Below are positions 39,800 to 48,686 of a stretch of DNA of 64,000 nt, piece by piece (position 1 is the stretch's first letter; each line of letters begins with the position of its first letter). The DNA lies in contig NZ_MKQR01000028.1 in assembly GCF_001940455.1 (NCBI RefSeq), positions 164,057-228,056 on the forward strand. Reading direction: 5' to 3'. The position numbers and the translations under genes were made by a program. Source of the DNA: Actinokineospora bangkokensis (GTDB lineage: Bacteria; Actinomycetota; Actinomycetes; Mycobacteriales; Pseudonocardiaceae). Below the pieces are notes generated by a model that worked only from the letters and a program-made list of their open reading frames with translations, did no database searches and was not told the DNA's origin.

Positions 39800-40549
39800 T
39801 CAGGGCCGGTTCAGGGTGGCGACGAACTTGTAGCGGTCGCCGCGGTAGACCGAGCGGACCCACTCCACCGGGCGCTGCTCGGTGTCGAAGGAGTGCCGGG
39901 ACAGCAGCAGCATCGGCATGCCCACGTCGGCGCCGAGCAGGTCGGCCTCCAGCGGGCCCGCCAGCGCGGTCTCGATGGTCTCCTCCGCTTGGCCCATCTC
40001 GACGTCGAAGCGCTCGCGCAGCACCTGGTAGAGCGAGGCGCCGCCGCTGATGTGGCGGCGCAGGCCGCGGAAGCGGCCCAGCGGCAGGTGCGTGGTCTCC
40101 ACCGCCATCGGCTCGCCGTCGGCCAGCCGCAGCCGGTGCAGGCGCAGCACCTTGGCCCCGGCGCGGATGGCCAGCAGCCTGGCCAGGTCGGCCTCGGCGG
40201 TGATCTCGGAGACCTCCAGCAGCTTCGACGAGGGCTCGCGGCCCTGGGCGCGCATGTCCTCGGTGTAGGACGACAGCTGCAACCGCTGGGCGACCTTGGG
40301 CTCGGCGGCGAAGGTGCCCTTGCCCTGCACGCGCAGCAGCCTGCCCTCGACGGTCAGCTCCGCGAGCGCCTGGCGGACGGTGGTGCGGGAGACGTCGAAC
40401 TCGGTGGCCAGCGAGCGCTCGGTCGGGATGGGCGAGCCGGGGGGCAGCGACCCCAGCAGGTCCAGCAGGTGCCGCTTGAGCCCCCAGTACTTCGGTTCCC
40501 GCTGCACCCGCGCCGTGTCCGGCCCGTCGGCCGTGGACGTGTCGAGCAT
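39800..40549 (-). CDS. dasR: DasR-type GntR/HutC regulator of amino-sugar metabolism
   Basis: The 249-residue protein has a GntR winged helix ([20 protein letters not shown]) and a UTRA effector domain. Several runs match what I remember of Streptomyces Das[53 protein letters not shown] and [18 protein letters not shown]. DasR binds dre sites and releases them on binding glucosamine-6-phosphate. A dre-like site lies 109 bp upstream, between this gene and the SIS gene. The ATG has GGAGGGG 6 nt ahead. Confidence 0.92.
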   Translation of the reverse strand: MLDTSTADGPDTARVQREPKYWGLKRHLLDLLGSLPPGSPIPTERSLATEFDVSRTTVRQALAELTVEGRLLRVQGKGTFAAEPKVAQRLQLSSYTEDMRAQGREPSSKLLEVSEITAEADLARLLAIRAGAKVLRLHRLRLADGEPMAVETTHLPLGRFRGLRRHISGGASLYQVLRERFDVEMGQAEETIETALAGPLEADLLGADVGMPMLLLSRHSFDTEQRPVEWVRSVYRGDRYKFVATLNRP

Positions 40550-40657
40550 GGTGTCCCCTCCTGAACTCGTCCCGGGTACAGGATGCCCTGTCCGGTGGGG
40601 TCGCCGCGATCACACCCGCCGCGACGACCACCCGCACGGGTGGCGGCTGCTGCTAGC

Positions 40658-40673
40658 ATTGGTCTAGACCTTG
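40658..40673. promoter_or_regulatory. dre site (DasR operator)
   Basis: ATTGGTCTAGACCTTG contains the palindromic core TGGTCTAGACC of the known DasR-responsive element. It sits in the divergent region, 26 nt before the SIS-domain gene and 109 bp before dasR. It should repress the amino-sugar genes and perhaps dasR itself. Confidence 0.85.
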
Positions 40674-40698
40674 GTGGTGACGGCGAGGGGAGTCGGTC

Positions 40699-41739
40699 GT
40701 GGTGGACGAGCCGGGGCTGCGGATGCGCGCCGAGATCGCCGAGCAGCCGGGGGTGCTCGGCGCCGCCGTCGAGCGGCGCGGCGCGCTGGCGCCGGTGGCC
40801 GGGCGGGTGCGGGGGTTCGCGCCGCGGTTCGCGCTGTTCGCCGCGCGCGGGTCGAGCGACCACGCCGCCCTCTACGCCAAGTACCTCACCGAGGTGCTGC
40901 TGGGGCTGCCCTCGGGGCTGGTGTCCCCGTCGACCACCACGCTCTACGGCGCCCGGCCCGACCTGTCGGGCGTCCTGCACGTCACGGTCAGCCAGAGCGG
41001 CGGGTCACCCGACCTGGTGGAGGCCACCCGGTCCGCCCGCGAGCGCGGCGCGCTGACCGTGGCGGTGACCAACACCCCGGGGTCGCCCCTGGCGGAGGTC
41101 GCGGAGCTGTCGGTGGACATCGGGGCGGGCCCGGAGCTGGCGGTGGCGGCCACCAAGACCTACAGCGCCACCCTCCTCGCGCTCTACCTGCTGGTCGACG
41201 CCGTGCGCGGCGGCACCGGTGCCGACGTCGCGGACCTCGGGGAGCTGGCGGCGTCGGCGCTGGCCGGGTCCGAGGGGCCGGTGGCCGAGGCGGTGACCCG
41301 GCTGCGGTTCGTCGACCGGGTGGTCACCACCGGCCGGGGCTACTCGTCGGCCACGGCCGCCGAGGCCGCCCTCAAGCTCGCGGAGACCAGCTACCTGTCC
41401 GCCCGCTCCTACAGCGGCGCCGACCTGCTGCACGGCCCGGTCGCCGCCGTCGGCGCCGACACCGCCGTGCTGGCTTTCACCAGCGCGGGCCGCGGCGGCG
41501 CCGCGATGGAGCCCGTCCTCGCCGCCGTCCGCGAGGCCGGGGCCGACGTCGTCGCCGTCGGCTCGGCCGCCGCCGAGGTGCCCGCCGCGGTGCGGGTGGG
41601 CGTGCCGCGCACGGCCGAGGAGGTGGCGCCCATCCTGGAGGTGCTGCCCGCGCAGCGGCTGGCCCTGGAGCTGTCGCTGGCCCGCGGCGGCAACCCCGAC
41701 CGCCCGCGCGGGCTCAACAAGGTCACCCAGACCCGGTAG
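40699..41739 (+). CDS. SIS-domain sugar isomerase/deaminase, likely glucosamine-6-phosphate acting
   Basis: The 346-residue protein has two SIS domains. The first has FAARGSSDHAALYAKY and VSQSGGSPDLVEA, the second TGRGYSSATAAEAALKLAET and ADLLHGPVAAV, as in the isomerase half of GlmS. It lacks the glutaminase domain, so it is likely a type II glucosamine-6-phosphate deaminase, supported by the dre site and by the GlcNAc kinase nearby. GTG at 40699 or 40702, both after GAGGGGAG, are equally possible starts. Confidence 0.85.
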   Translation: MVDEPGLRMRAEIAEQPGVLGAAVERRGALAPVAGRVRGFAPRFALFAARGSSDHAALYAKYLTEVLLGLPSGLVSPSTTTLYGARPDLSGVLHVTVSQSGGSPDLVEATRSARERGALTVAVTNTPGSPLAEVAELSVDIGAGPELAVAATKTYSATLLALYLLVDAVRGGTGADVADLGELAASALAGSEGPVAEAVTRLRFVDRVVTTGRGYSSATAAEAALKLAETSYLSARSYSGADLLHGPVAAVGADTAVLAFTSAGRGGAAMEPVLAAVREAGADVVAVGSAAAEVPAAVRVGVPRTAEEVAPILEVLPAQRLALELSLARGGNPDRPRGLNKVTQTR

Positions 41740-41762
41740 CCGGTGCTCCTAGACTGGGTGGC

Positions 41763-42317
41763 GTGCGCAGGACGTCGTTCGCCGACTGGTCGTGCTCGGT
41801 CGCCAGGGTCGTGGACCTGCTCGGTGACCAGTGGACCCTGCTCGTGCTGCGCCAGGCCTACCTGGGCACCCGGCGGTTCGAGGCGTTCCACGAGGAGTTG
41901 GGCATCGCCCGCAACACGCTCACCGAGCGGCTGGACCGGCTCACCTCGGCGGGCGTGCTGGCCAGGGTGCGCTACCAGGAGCGGCCGGACCGCTACGAGT
42001 ACGCGCTGACCGAGATGGGCCGCGACTTCTTCCCCGCGCTGGCCGCGATCATCCGCTGGGGTGACCGCTGGCTCGACGGCGGCGAGGGCCCGCCGATGGT
42101 GCTGCGCCACCGCGACTGCGGGCACGCCACGGCGGCCGTGGTCCGCTGCGCGGAGTGCGACGGCGAACTGGACGTGCGCGGGGTGCGGGTGGAACCGGGG
42201 CCCGGGATGGACGCCGACACCGCGGCGGCCTTCCTGGCCAGGGCGGAGCGGGCCCGCGCGCGGCGGGCGAGCACCGGGCCGGAAGACGGAGGTGCCCGCT
42301 CCGTCGAGGGGGTTTAA
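41763..42317 (+). CDS. HxlR-family regulator
   Basis: The 184-residue protein has the HxlR winged-helix pattern CSVARVVDLLGDQWTLLVLR and ARNTLTERLDRLTSAGVL, extended by a C-terminal region with a possible metal knuckle (CGHATAAVVRCAEC). TAGACT lies 7 nt before the GTG and there is no Shine-Dalgarno, a leaderless arrangement. It separates the SIS and kinase genes, so it may or may not belong to amino-sugar control. Confidence 0.85.
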   Translation: MRRTSFADWSCSVARVVDLLGDQWTLLVLRQAYLGTRRFEAFHEELGIARNTLTERLDRLTSAGVLARVRYQERPDRYEYALTEMGRDFFPALAAIIRWGDRWLDGGEGPPMVLRHRDCGHATAAVVRCAECDGELDVRGVRVEPGPGMDADTAAAFLARAERARARRASTGPEDGGARSVEGV

Positions 42318-42374
42318 CGGAGCGGGCAAGGCCGATGGTACGCCAAACGGAGCAGCGCGGCTTGGGGGGATCGG

Positions 42375-43283
42375 GTGAACACCGCACGGCGTGTCGTGGT
42401 CGGCGTCGACGGGGGCGGCACGGCGGTGCGGGCCGTGGCGGTGGACCCGTCCGGGCAGGTCGTCGGGCGCGCGGCGGGCGGCGGGGTCAACCCCAACTCG
42501 CACCCCCCGGAGGTCGCGGCCGCCCGGGTGGCCGAGGCCATCGCCGCCGCCCTGGGTCCGCACACCCCGGCGGGCTGCGTGGTCGGCATGGCGGGCACCG
42601 CGAAGCTGCGCGCCGACCCGGCCGTGGCGGCGCTGTTCGACCGGGCGTTCGCCGGGGCCGGGCTGACCGGGCCGCCGCTGGTGCTCACCGACGCCGAGGT
42701 GGCCTTCGCGGCCGGGACGGACGAGCCGGACGGCACCGTCCTCATCGGCGGCACCGGCTCGATCGCCTGCCGGGTCGAGGGTCGCAGGCGGGTGGCCACC
42801 GCGGGCGGGTTCGGCTGGCTGCTCGGCGACGAGGGCTCGGCGTTCTGGGTGGGCCGGGAGGCGGTGCGGGCCACCCTGCGGGCGCTGCAGACCGGCGCCG
42901 CGCCCGGCCCGCTGGCGCGGTCGGTGCTCGGCGCCGCGGGGGTGGACGACTTCGGCGGGTTGATCACCGCGTGCAACGCGCGGCCCCCGATCGCGCTGGC
43001 GTCCTACGCCCCGCTGGTCACCGCGGCCCTGGCCGACCCGGTGGCGGCGGACATCGTCGAGCGCGCCGCGCTGGCCCTGTGCGCCGAGGCGGAGGCCGCC
43101 TGGGTCGCCGGGCCGGTGGTGCTGGCCGGGGCGCTGGCGCACGCGGGCAACCCCATCGGGGGACGCCTGCGCGAGGTGCTGGGCGCGCACCGGGTGGTGG
43201 CGGCCGTGGACGGCGCGCTGGGCGCGGCGTGGCTGGCCGGGTTGGACGCCTTCGGCGGGTTCGCCCACCCGGCGTCGGGCTGA
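42375..43283 (+). CDS. BadF/BcrAD/BcrG-type N-acetylglucosamine kinase
   Basis: The 302-residue protein has the ASKHA ATPase motifs VGVDGGGTAVRAVAVD (phosphate 1), LTDAEVAFAAGT, LIGGTGSIACRV (phosphate 2) and GGFGWLLGDEGSAFWVG. The last run is typical of eukaryotic-type GlcNAc kinases and their bacterial relatives. Linkage to dasR and the SIS gene supports phosphorylation of N-acetylglucosamine. GTG start with GGGGGGATC ahead. It ends 4 bp from the convergent DUF3159 gene. Confidence 0.86.
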   Translation: MNTARRVVVGVDGGGTAVRAVAVDPSGQVVGRAAGGGVNPNSHPPEVAAARVAEAIAAALGPHTPAGCVVGMAGTAKLRADPAVAALFDRAFAGAGLTGPPLVLTDAEVAFAAGTDEPDGTVLIGGTGSIACRVEGRRRVATAGGFGWLLGDEGSAFWVGREAVRATLRALQTGAAPGPLARSVLGAAGVDDFGGLITACNARPPIALASYAPLVTAALADPVAADIVERAALALCAEAEAAWVAGPVVLAGALAHAGNPIGGRLREVLGAHRVVAAVDGALGAAWLAGLDAFGGFAHPASG

Positions 43284-43287
43284 GCGG

Positions 43288-43977
43288 TCACCCGGCGGCG
43301 GGCCCGCCCCCCTCGGGCCGCTGCTCGCCGGGCACGCGCGGGTGCAGGAAGCCGGGGTGGTCGGCGGGCAGGCTCCTGGGCACCAGCCACGCGCTGATGC
43401 CCACGGCCAGCGCCACCAGCGGCCAGGACAGCGCCACCCGGGCGACGGTGAGCGCGACGACCTGCCCGGACCACCACAGCAGTCCGAACACGACCACCCG
43501 CAGCACGTACGTGGCCGTCCACACCCAGCTCGTGCGGCAGTAGGCGCGCAGCAGGTCGGGGTCCTTGCGCCAGCGGGTCCGCTGCCGCAGCAGCAACCCC
43601 ACGACGATCCCGAGGAACGGCCAGCGCACCAGGGTGCTCAGCGCCCACGCGAGCGCGCTGGCGGTGTTGGACAGCAGTTGCAGCAGGAAGAAGTCCTCGG
43701 CCCGGCCGGTGTAGAGGGCCACCAGCGCGCCGACGACGACCGCGGCGAGCCCGCCGAGCACCGCGGTGACCTTCTCGCCGCGTGAGGTCCGCCACACCGC
43801 GACCGCGCCCGCCGCCACCACGGCCGCCCCCGCGCCCCACCCGATGACCTGCCCGGACAGCAGCCAGCCGAGGGCGAAGGCGACCGGCGGGACGGTGGCG
43901 TCGAGCGCCCCGCGCCTGCCGCCCAACAGGTCGGCGAGGGAGTCGGTGGAGGTGCTCACCCCTCCAGCCTGCACCAA
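43288..43977 (-). CDS. DUF3159 family membrane protein
   Basis: The 229-residue protein has about six hydrophobic segments, with GRAEDFFLLQLLSNTASALAW-like and RTSWVWTATYVLRVVVFGLLWW-like stretches (shortened here) that fit the actinobacterial DUF3159 family. No activity is known. The start is unclear: 43977 is the most upstream, while the GTG six codons later has GGAGG too close. Confidence 0.72.
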   Translation of the reverse strand: MVQAGGVSTSTDSLADLLGGRRGALDATVPPVAFALGWLLSGQVIGWGAGAAVVAAGAVAVWRTSRGEKVTAVLGGLAAVVVGALVALYTGRAEDFFLLQLLSNTASALAWALSTLVRWPFLGIVVGLLLRQRTRWRKDPDLLRAYCRTSWVWTATYVLRVVVFGLLWWSGQVVALTVARVALSWPLVALAVGISAWLVPRSLPADHPGFLHPRVPGEQRPEGGGPAAG

Positions 43978-44173
43978 CGGGCCGTGGTGAGGTAGCCCTA
44001 ACCCCGGTTGGGGATGCTCCCAGCATCACGGCCAATGGAGTGGAGCGGGCAGGACACGGGTCCTAGGCTTGTCCCCCTGCCTGTCGCCCGCGGTGGGAAT
44101 GGCTGGGTGCTGCCGCGAGTTGGTTGGGATGGGCAACGGTCAAGGGATGTTTCGAGGCGAGGGGAGGCCGGCC

Positions 44174-44962
44174 GTGCACGGTTACGACAGCTGGGTCGCT
44201 ATCGGAGACAGCTTCACCGAGGGCATGGGTGACATGGCGCCGGACGGTTCCTGCGTGGGGTGGGCCGACCGGTTGGCGGAGCTGATGGCGGTGCAGCGCC
44301 CCGGCTTCCAGTACGCGAACCTGGCGGTGCGCGGCAAGATGCTGGCCGAGATCATCGCCGAGCAGGTCCCGCTGGCCGAGGAGGCCGCGCCCGACCTGGT
44401 GTCGCTGTGCGGCGGCGGCAACGACATCATCACCCCAGGCACCGACCCCGACGACGTGGCCGCCGACTTCGACGCCGCGGTGGCCCGGCTGCGCGCGGCG
44501 GGCAGCGAGGTCGTGCTGTTCACCGGCCCGGACCCGAAGGTCCAGCCGCTGCTGCGCCGGGTGCGCGGCAAGGTCGGCATCTACAACGGCCACCTGCACG
44601 CCATCGCCGAGCGCAACGGCGCCCGCCTGGTCGACCTGTGGTCCATGGACGCCCTGCACGACAAGCGCGCCTGGTGCGAGGACCGCCTGCACTTCTCCAG
44701 CGACGGCCACCGCCGCATCGCCCTGCGCACCGCCGAGGTCCTCGGCGTCCCGGTCGTCGACGACTGGCGCGAACCCCTCCCGCCCGAGGACCCCAAGCCC
44801 TGGCTCCGCCTCCGCCAGGACGACCTCACCTGGACCACCACCCACCTCCTCCCCTGGGTGGCCCGCCAACTCCGCGGTGAATCCCTCGGCGACGGTCTCA
44901 CCCCCAAGCGCCCCCAACTGACCCCCTACGCCGTGGACCGCACCCACCACCACGTCTTCTAG
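44174..44962 (+). CDS. SGNH/GDSL-type hydrolase
   Basis: The 262-residue protein has the four SGNH blocks: IGDSFTEGMGD (Ser), the AVRGK Gly, CGGGNDIITPG (Asn) and DRLHFSSDGHRRIA (Asp/His). No signal peptide is seen, so it is probably cytoplasmic. The GTG at 44174 lies 6 nt after GGGGAGG and just before the conserved part, so the longer reading is unlikely. The ester it cleaves is unknown. Confidence 0.86.
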   Translation: MHGYDSWVAIGDSFTEGMGDMAPDGSCVGWADRLAELMAVQRPGFQYANLAVRGKMLAEIIAEQVPLAEEAAPDLVSLCGGGNDIITPGTDPDDVAADFDAAVARLRAAGSEVVLFTGPDPKVQPLLRRVRGKVGIYNGHLHAIAERNGARLVDLWSMDALHDKRAWCEDRLHFSSDGHRRIALRTAEVLGVPVVDDWREPLPPEDPKPWLRLRQDDLTWTTTHLLPWVARQLRGESLGDGLTPKRPQLTPYAVDRTHHHVF

Positions 44963-45093
44963 TCCCCCCACCCCGTCTCCCCGCCCGCCTCCGGCCCCCA
45001 CCAACCGGACACAAAGGACCAACCCCCACCCACTCGCCTTTTCGTCCTTCCGTCTCACCCAACCCCCACCCACCGCAGGCCCGACAGCACAGT

Positions 45094-45241
45094 GCCCGGG
45101 TGGGTGGTTGTGCTTGGTCGGGGGTGACGATCATGTGCTACCCAAACGGGACGGGCGGGCGTCTTTTCAGCCCGCCTTTTCCCGCCCGAGAGCACATGAT
45201 CGTCATAGGGGCCCCGACCAAGCACAACCACCCAGCCGGGC
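45094..45241 (+). repeat. Structured palindromic element, copy 2 (148 bp)
   Basis: Same layout and orientation as copy 1: 30-nt arms with one mismatch, perfect inner arms GACGATCATGTGCT/AGCACATGATCGTC, and the same core. The arm reads GGTTGTGCTTGG and its partner CCAAGCACAACC, so arm differences from copy 1 are matched on both sides. It lies in the 506-bp gap between the convergent SGNH and SARP genes. No gene is seen in that gap. Confidence 0.85.
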
Positions 45242-45468
45242 AGACCCCCAAAAACCCGCCGTTCACCAGCCACAGGGCGCAGCCCCCCGCGGCGGAGGCG
45301 TCCCCCACCCCGCCCCCGCCGCGTCCCGGGCCACGGACCGGCCGGCACGACTCCCCCCGCTGCACCGGCCGGTGCGCGGGCGGCGGACCCCCACGTGCCG
45401 CCGCCGCGGCGCCGTCGACAGCGAGGTCGGCGCCGGGGTGGACACTGCCAGTGCCCGACCGGTCACGG

Positions 45469-48252
45469 CTAACCGCTCGCTAAACCGGCCAGTCGCTCGT
45501 GGACGGTCGCGGCGAGCGGGGAGCCCGCCTCCTGGTAGAGCCGCAGCGCGCGCTCCCACTCGGCGCGCGCCTGCGCGCCCAGGCCCCGGTCGTGGAGCAC
45601 CCGGCCGATGACGTCGCGGCCGAAGGCCTCGGTGAGGCCGAGCCCGTCGGCCGCGGCCAGCTCCACCGCCTCGCGGGCGTGCGCCTCGGCCGCCGCGCCG
45701 TCGCCCAGTTCGTGCTCCAGCTCGGCCAGGTTGGCCAGGGCCAGGCCGATGAACCCGAGGTCGCCGGTCTCCCGGAACTCCCGCACGGCGCGCTCCTGCG
45801 GCTCCAGGGCGGCGGTGAGCTCGCCCAGCTCGCGCAGCACCTGGGCGATGTTGTTGTGCAGGTTGGCCACGCCGAGCCGGTAGCCGCCGCGCTCGGCCAG
45901 CTCCAGCGCCTTGCGGTACCCGGCGAGGGCGTCGGCGTGCCGCTGCCTGCCGAAGTGGGCACTGGCGACGGTGTTGAACGCCATCGCCATGAGCACCTGG
46001 TCGCGCAGCCCGGTGGCCACCGCCAGCGCGCGCTCGCCGTCGGCGAGCAGTTCGGCCTCCTGGTTGTACCGGCTCAGCAGCACGCACCGGCTCAACCGGA
46101 CCAGCACCTCGCCGCGCTGGTCGCCCGCGGCGCGCGCGGACTCCAGCCCGGTCTCCAGCAACCACTGCCAGTCGTCGCGGCGCGGGCGGGTGCGGCGGAA
46201 CTCCCCGCACAGCCTGGCCAGCCGCCACACCTGGTCGTGCAGGCCCGCCGCGGCGCCCTCGGCCACGGCGGCGAGCAGGTTGCCCCACTCGCGCTCGAAC
46301 CACGCCAGGGCGCCCGCGCGGTCGGTGACCGGGGGCAGCGGCAGGTCGTCGGCGGACTCGTCGAGGTCGTCGGCGGGGCCGCGCAGGTGCCTGCGGGCGC
46401 CGTCGGCCACGGCCAGGTAGAACCGCAGCACCTCGGGCAGCCGCTTGGCCCGGTCGCCGCCCGCCAGGTCGCGGGCGTAGGCGCGGACGAGGGCGTGGGT
46501 GTCGAACCGGTCCTCCTCGACCTCGGTGACCAGGAAGGTGGCGGCGAGCCCGCGCAACCGGTCCCGGGCGGTGTCCACCGGGACGCCCGCGAGCGCGGCC
46601 ACCAGGTGCGGGCCGGTGGTGCGGCCGGGCAGGACGCCGACCAGGCGCAGCGCCTCCACCCGCTCGGCGCCCAGCGCGCCGACGGTGACGTCGAGCGCGG
46701 CGCGCACCCCGGAGTCGGTGTCGTCCACCCGCAGCGCGCCGAGCCGGGTGCGCTCGTCGGCGAGCCGGTCGACCAGCTCGCGCGCCGACCAGCCGGGGCT
46801 GGCGGCGAGCCGGGCGCCGACGATGCGCAGCGCCAGCGGCAGGTGCCCGCACAGCTCGGCCAGCCGGGCGAGCTCGTCGGCGCCGGTGGCGCCCGCGGCG
46901 TGCGCGATGACGGCCTGGGCGTCGGCGGGGGCCAGCGGCTCGACCACCCGCAGCGCGGCGCCGAAGGCGACCAGCCCGTCGAGCCTGCGCCTGCTGGTGA
47001 CCAGCACCAGCGCCGCGCCGCCGCCGGGCAGCAGCGGCATCACCTGGTCGGTGTCGCGGGCGTCGTCGAGCACCACCAGCACCCGGCGGTCGGCCAGCAG
47101 CGTGCGGTAGAGCGCGACCCGGTCGGCCTGCTCGGCGGGCACGTCGTGCTGGGCGACGCCGAGGGCGAGCAGGAACCGGCCGAGCACCGCGGCCGGGTCG
47201 AGGGGGGCGTTCGCCGGGTCGAACCCGGACAGCGAGGCGAACAGCGTCCCGTCCGGGAACCGGGCCGAGGCCCGTGCCCCCCACACGACGGCCAGCGCCG
47301 ACTTGCCCACGCCCGCGGGCCCGGCGAGCACCCCGACCGCGGGCGCCACGCCGTCGCCGGACGCGCTCAGCCCGTCCAGCCAGCGCAGGTCCTCGTCGCG
47401 GCCGGTGAACCCGGACGGTGCGGGGGGCAGCTCCGCGGGCACCAGCACGCCCAGCTTGGGGCTGATCACCGCGCTGCGCCGGGGTTGCAGCAGGGTGGCG
47501 TCGTCGCGCAGCACCCGGCTGTGCAGCTCGCGCAGCGCGGGCCCGGGGTCCATGCCCAGCTCGCGCGCGGCCCGCCGGGCGAAGCGCTGGTAGAACTCCA
47601 GCGCCGCCGCGCGCCGCCCGGAGCGGTAGAGGGCGAGGACCAGCTGGTGCACCAGGTGCTCGCGGAACGGGTGGGTGTCGACGAGCGCGACCAGCTCGCC
47701 GATCACCTCGTCGTGGCGGCCCAGCTCCAGGTCGGCGTCGAGCCGGGCCTCCAGCACGGTGAGCCGCAGCTCGGCCAGCTCCGGGGCGCGCACCCGGCCC
47801 GCGATGTCGGACAGCTCCGGGCCGCGCCACAGCGACTGCGCCCGCGCCAGCAGCTCGGCGCGCACGTCGGCGGGCTCGCCGCGCGACTCGGCCAGCAGCC
47901 GCCGGGCCAGCGCCACGTCGATGCGGCCCTCGTCGACGGCGAACCGGTAGCCCGCGCCGGTGGTCTGGATCTGCGCGGTGCCGTCGGGGTCCACGGTGGA
48001 CAGCCACTTGCGCAGCCGGGAGATGTAGCCCTGCACGATGGTGCGCGCGGTGGCGGGCGGTTCGTGGTCCCAGAGCACGTCGACGATGCGCTCCACCGGC
48101 ACCACCTGGTTGGGCTCCAGCAGCAGCATCGCCAGCAGGCCGCCGATGCCGGGCCCGCCGGGCACCGACGCGCGGCCGTCGACGACCGCGCCGACCGGGC
48201 CGAGCACGCAGAACCTCGGGCCCGCGACCGCGCCGTACCGCTCCTGGGCCAT
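45469..48252 (-). CDS. SARP/AfsR-type regulator with NB-ARC and TPR domains
   Basis: The 927-residue protein has an OmpR-type DNA-binding part with LLAMLLLEPNQVVPVERIVD and VQGYISRLRKWL, then a BTAD domain (to about 245). An NTPase core with Walker A AGPAGVGKSALAV and Walker B RVLVVLDDAR follows, then a C-terminal TPR array (about 620-925). AfsR-like proteins activate secondary metabolism or development genes. The ATG at 48252 begins at the conserved part, and the TTG at 48333 would add 27 unrelated residues. No biosynthetic cluster is adjacent, so targets are unknown. Confidence 0.9.
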   Translation of the reverse strand: MAQERYGAVAGPRFCVLGPVGAVVDGRASVPGGPGIGGLLAMLLLEPNQVVPVERIVDVLWDHEPPATARTIVQGYISRLRKWLSTVDPDGTAQIQTTGAGYRFAVDEGRIDVALARRLLAESRGEPADVRAELLARAQSLWRGPELSDIAGRVRAPELAELRLTVLEARLDADLELGRHDEVIGELVALVDTHPFREHLVHQLVLALYRSGRRAAALEFYQRFARRAARELGMDPGPALRELHSRVLRDDATLLQPRRSAVISPKLGVLVPAELPPAPSGFTGRDEDLRWLDGLSASGDGVAPAVGVLAGPAGVGKSALAVVWGARASARFPDGTLFASLSGFDPANAPLDPAAVLGRFLLALGVAQHDVPAEQADRVALYRTLLADRRVLVVLDDARDTDQVMPLLPGGGAALVLVTSRRRLDGLVAFGAALRVVEPLAPADAQAVIAHAAGATGADELARLAELCGHLPLALRIVGARLAASPGWSARELVDRLADERTRLGALRVDDTDSGVRAALDVTVGALGAERVEALRLVGVLPGRTTGPHLVAALAGVPVDTARDRLRGLAATFLVTEVEEDRFDTHALVRAYARDLAGGDRAKRLPEVLRFYLAVADGARRHLRGPADDLDESADDLPLPPVTDRAGALAWFEREWGNLLAAVAEGAAAGLHDQVWRLARLCGEFRRTRPRRDDWQWLLETGLESARAAGDQRGEVLVRLSRCVLLSRYNQEAELLADGERALAVATGLRDQVLMAMAFNTVASAHFGRQRHADALAGYRKALELAERGGYRLGVANLHNNIAQVLRELGELTAALEPQERAVREFRETGDLGFIGLALANLAELEHELGDGAAAEAHAREAVELAAADGLGLTEAFGRDVIGRVLHDRGLGAQARAEWERALRLYQEAGSPLAATVHERLAGLASG

Positions 48253-48361
48253 CCGCCACCCCCCGATCGACCAACCCCTGGGGCAAACGTAAAGCCTGCC
48301 TCGTCTTGGGGCAGCGGTTGTGTGCGGAGTCAACCGGACGGCCTAACCCGGTCCAGGGGTG

Positions 48362-48406
48362 CGGCCCCGTGGCCGCCGATCCCGAATATCGGCGGCCACG
48401 GGGCCG
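48362..48406. terminator. Strong hairpin, probable terminator
   Basis: A perfect 19-bp stem, CGGCCCCGTGGCCGCCGAT with its complement, closes a 7-nt loop. It lies 110 bp before the SARP start and 281 nt after the aldo/keto reductase stop in the direction of minus-strand transcription. It probably keeps read-through out of the SARP gene. The rest of the 434-bp gap (48253-48686) shows no gene. Confidence 0.7.
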
Positions 48407-48686
48407 GACTCCCCGCGCCTGACCCGGGGGAACAGGACCCACCCCGAGCGGGAAACCCCGCACGCCCGCGGTCGGCAGCGGTGGAGCGAGCGGTCGCGCT
48501 GTGGCGTCCGCAACACGAACATAACAGCGCGCACCCGCTCCACCACAGCCGGGTCACCTGGACAGCCCAGTGGTCCCCCGCCTCGCGGCGCTGCACGCCC
48601 GGGGCGCTACCGGGTGCCGCCGACGTCACGCGCGGGCGGTCGAGGCGCTCACCGCGTGGCCGCCTGCGCGGTGGAGCGGTCCGGGG

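Noticed and set aside
44069-44173. Upstream extension of the SGNH hydrolase
   Set aside because: The extra 35 codons have no family similarity and the GTG at 44174 has a well-placed Shine-Dalgarno.
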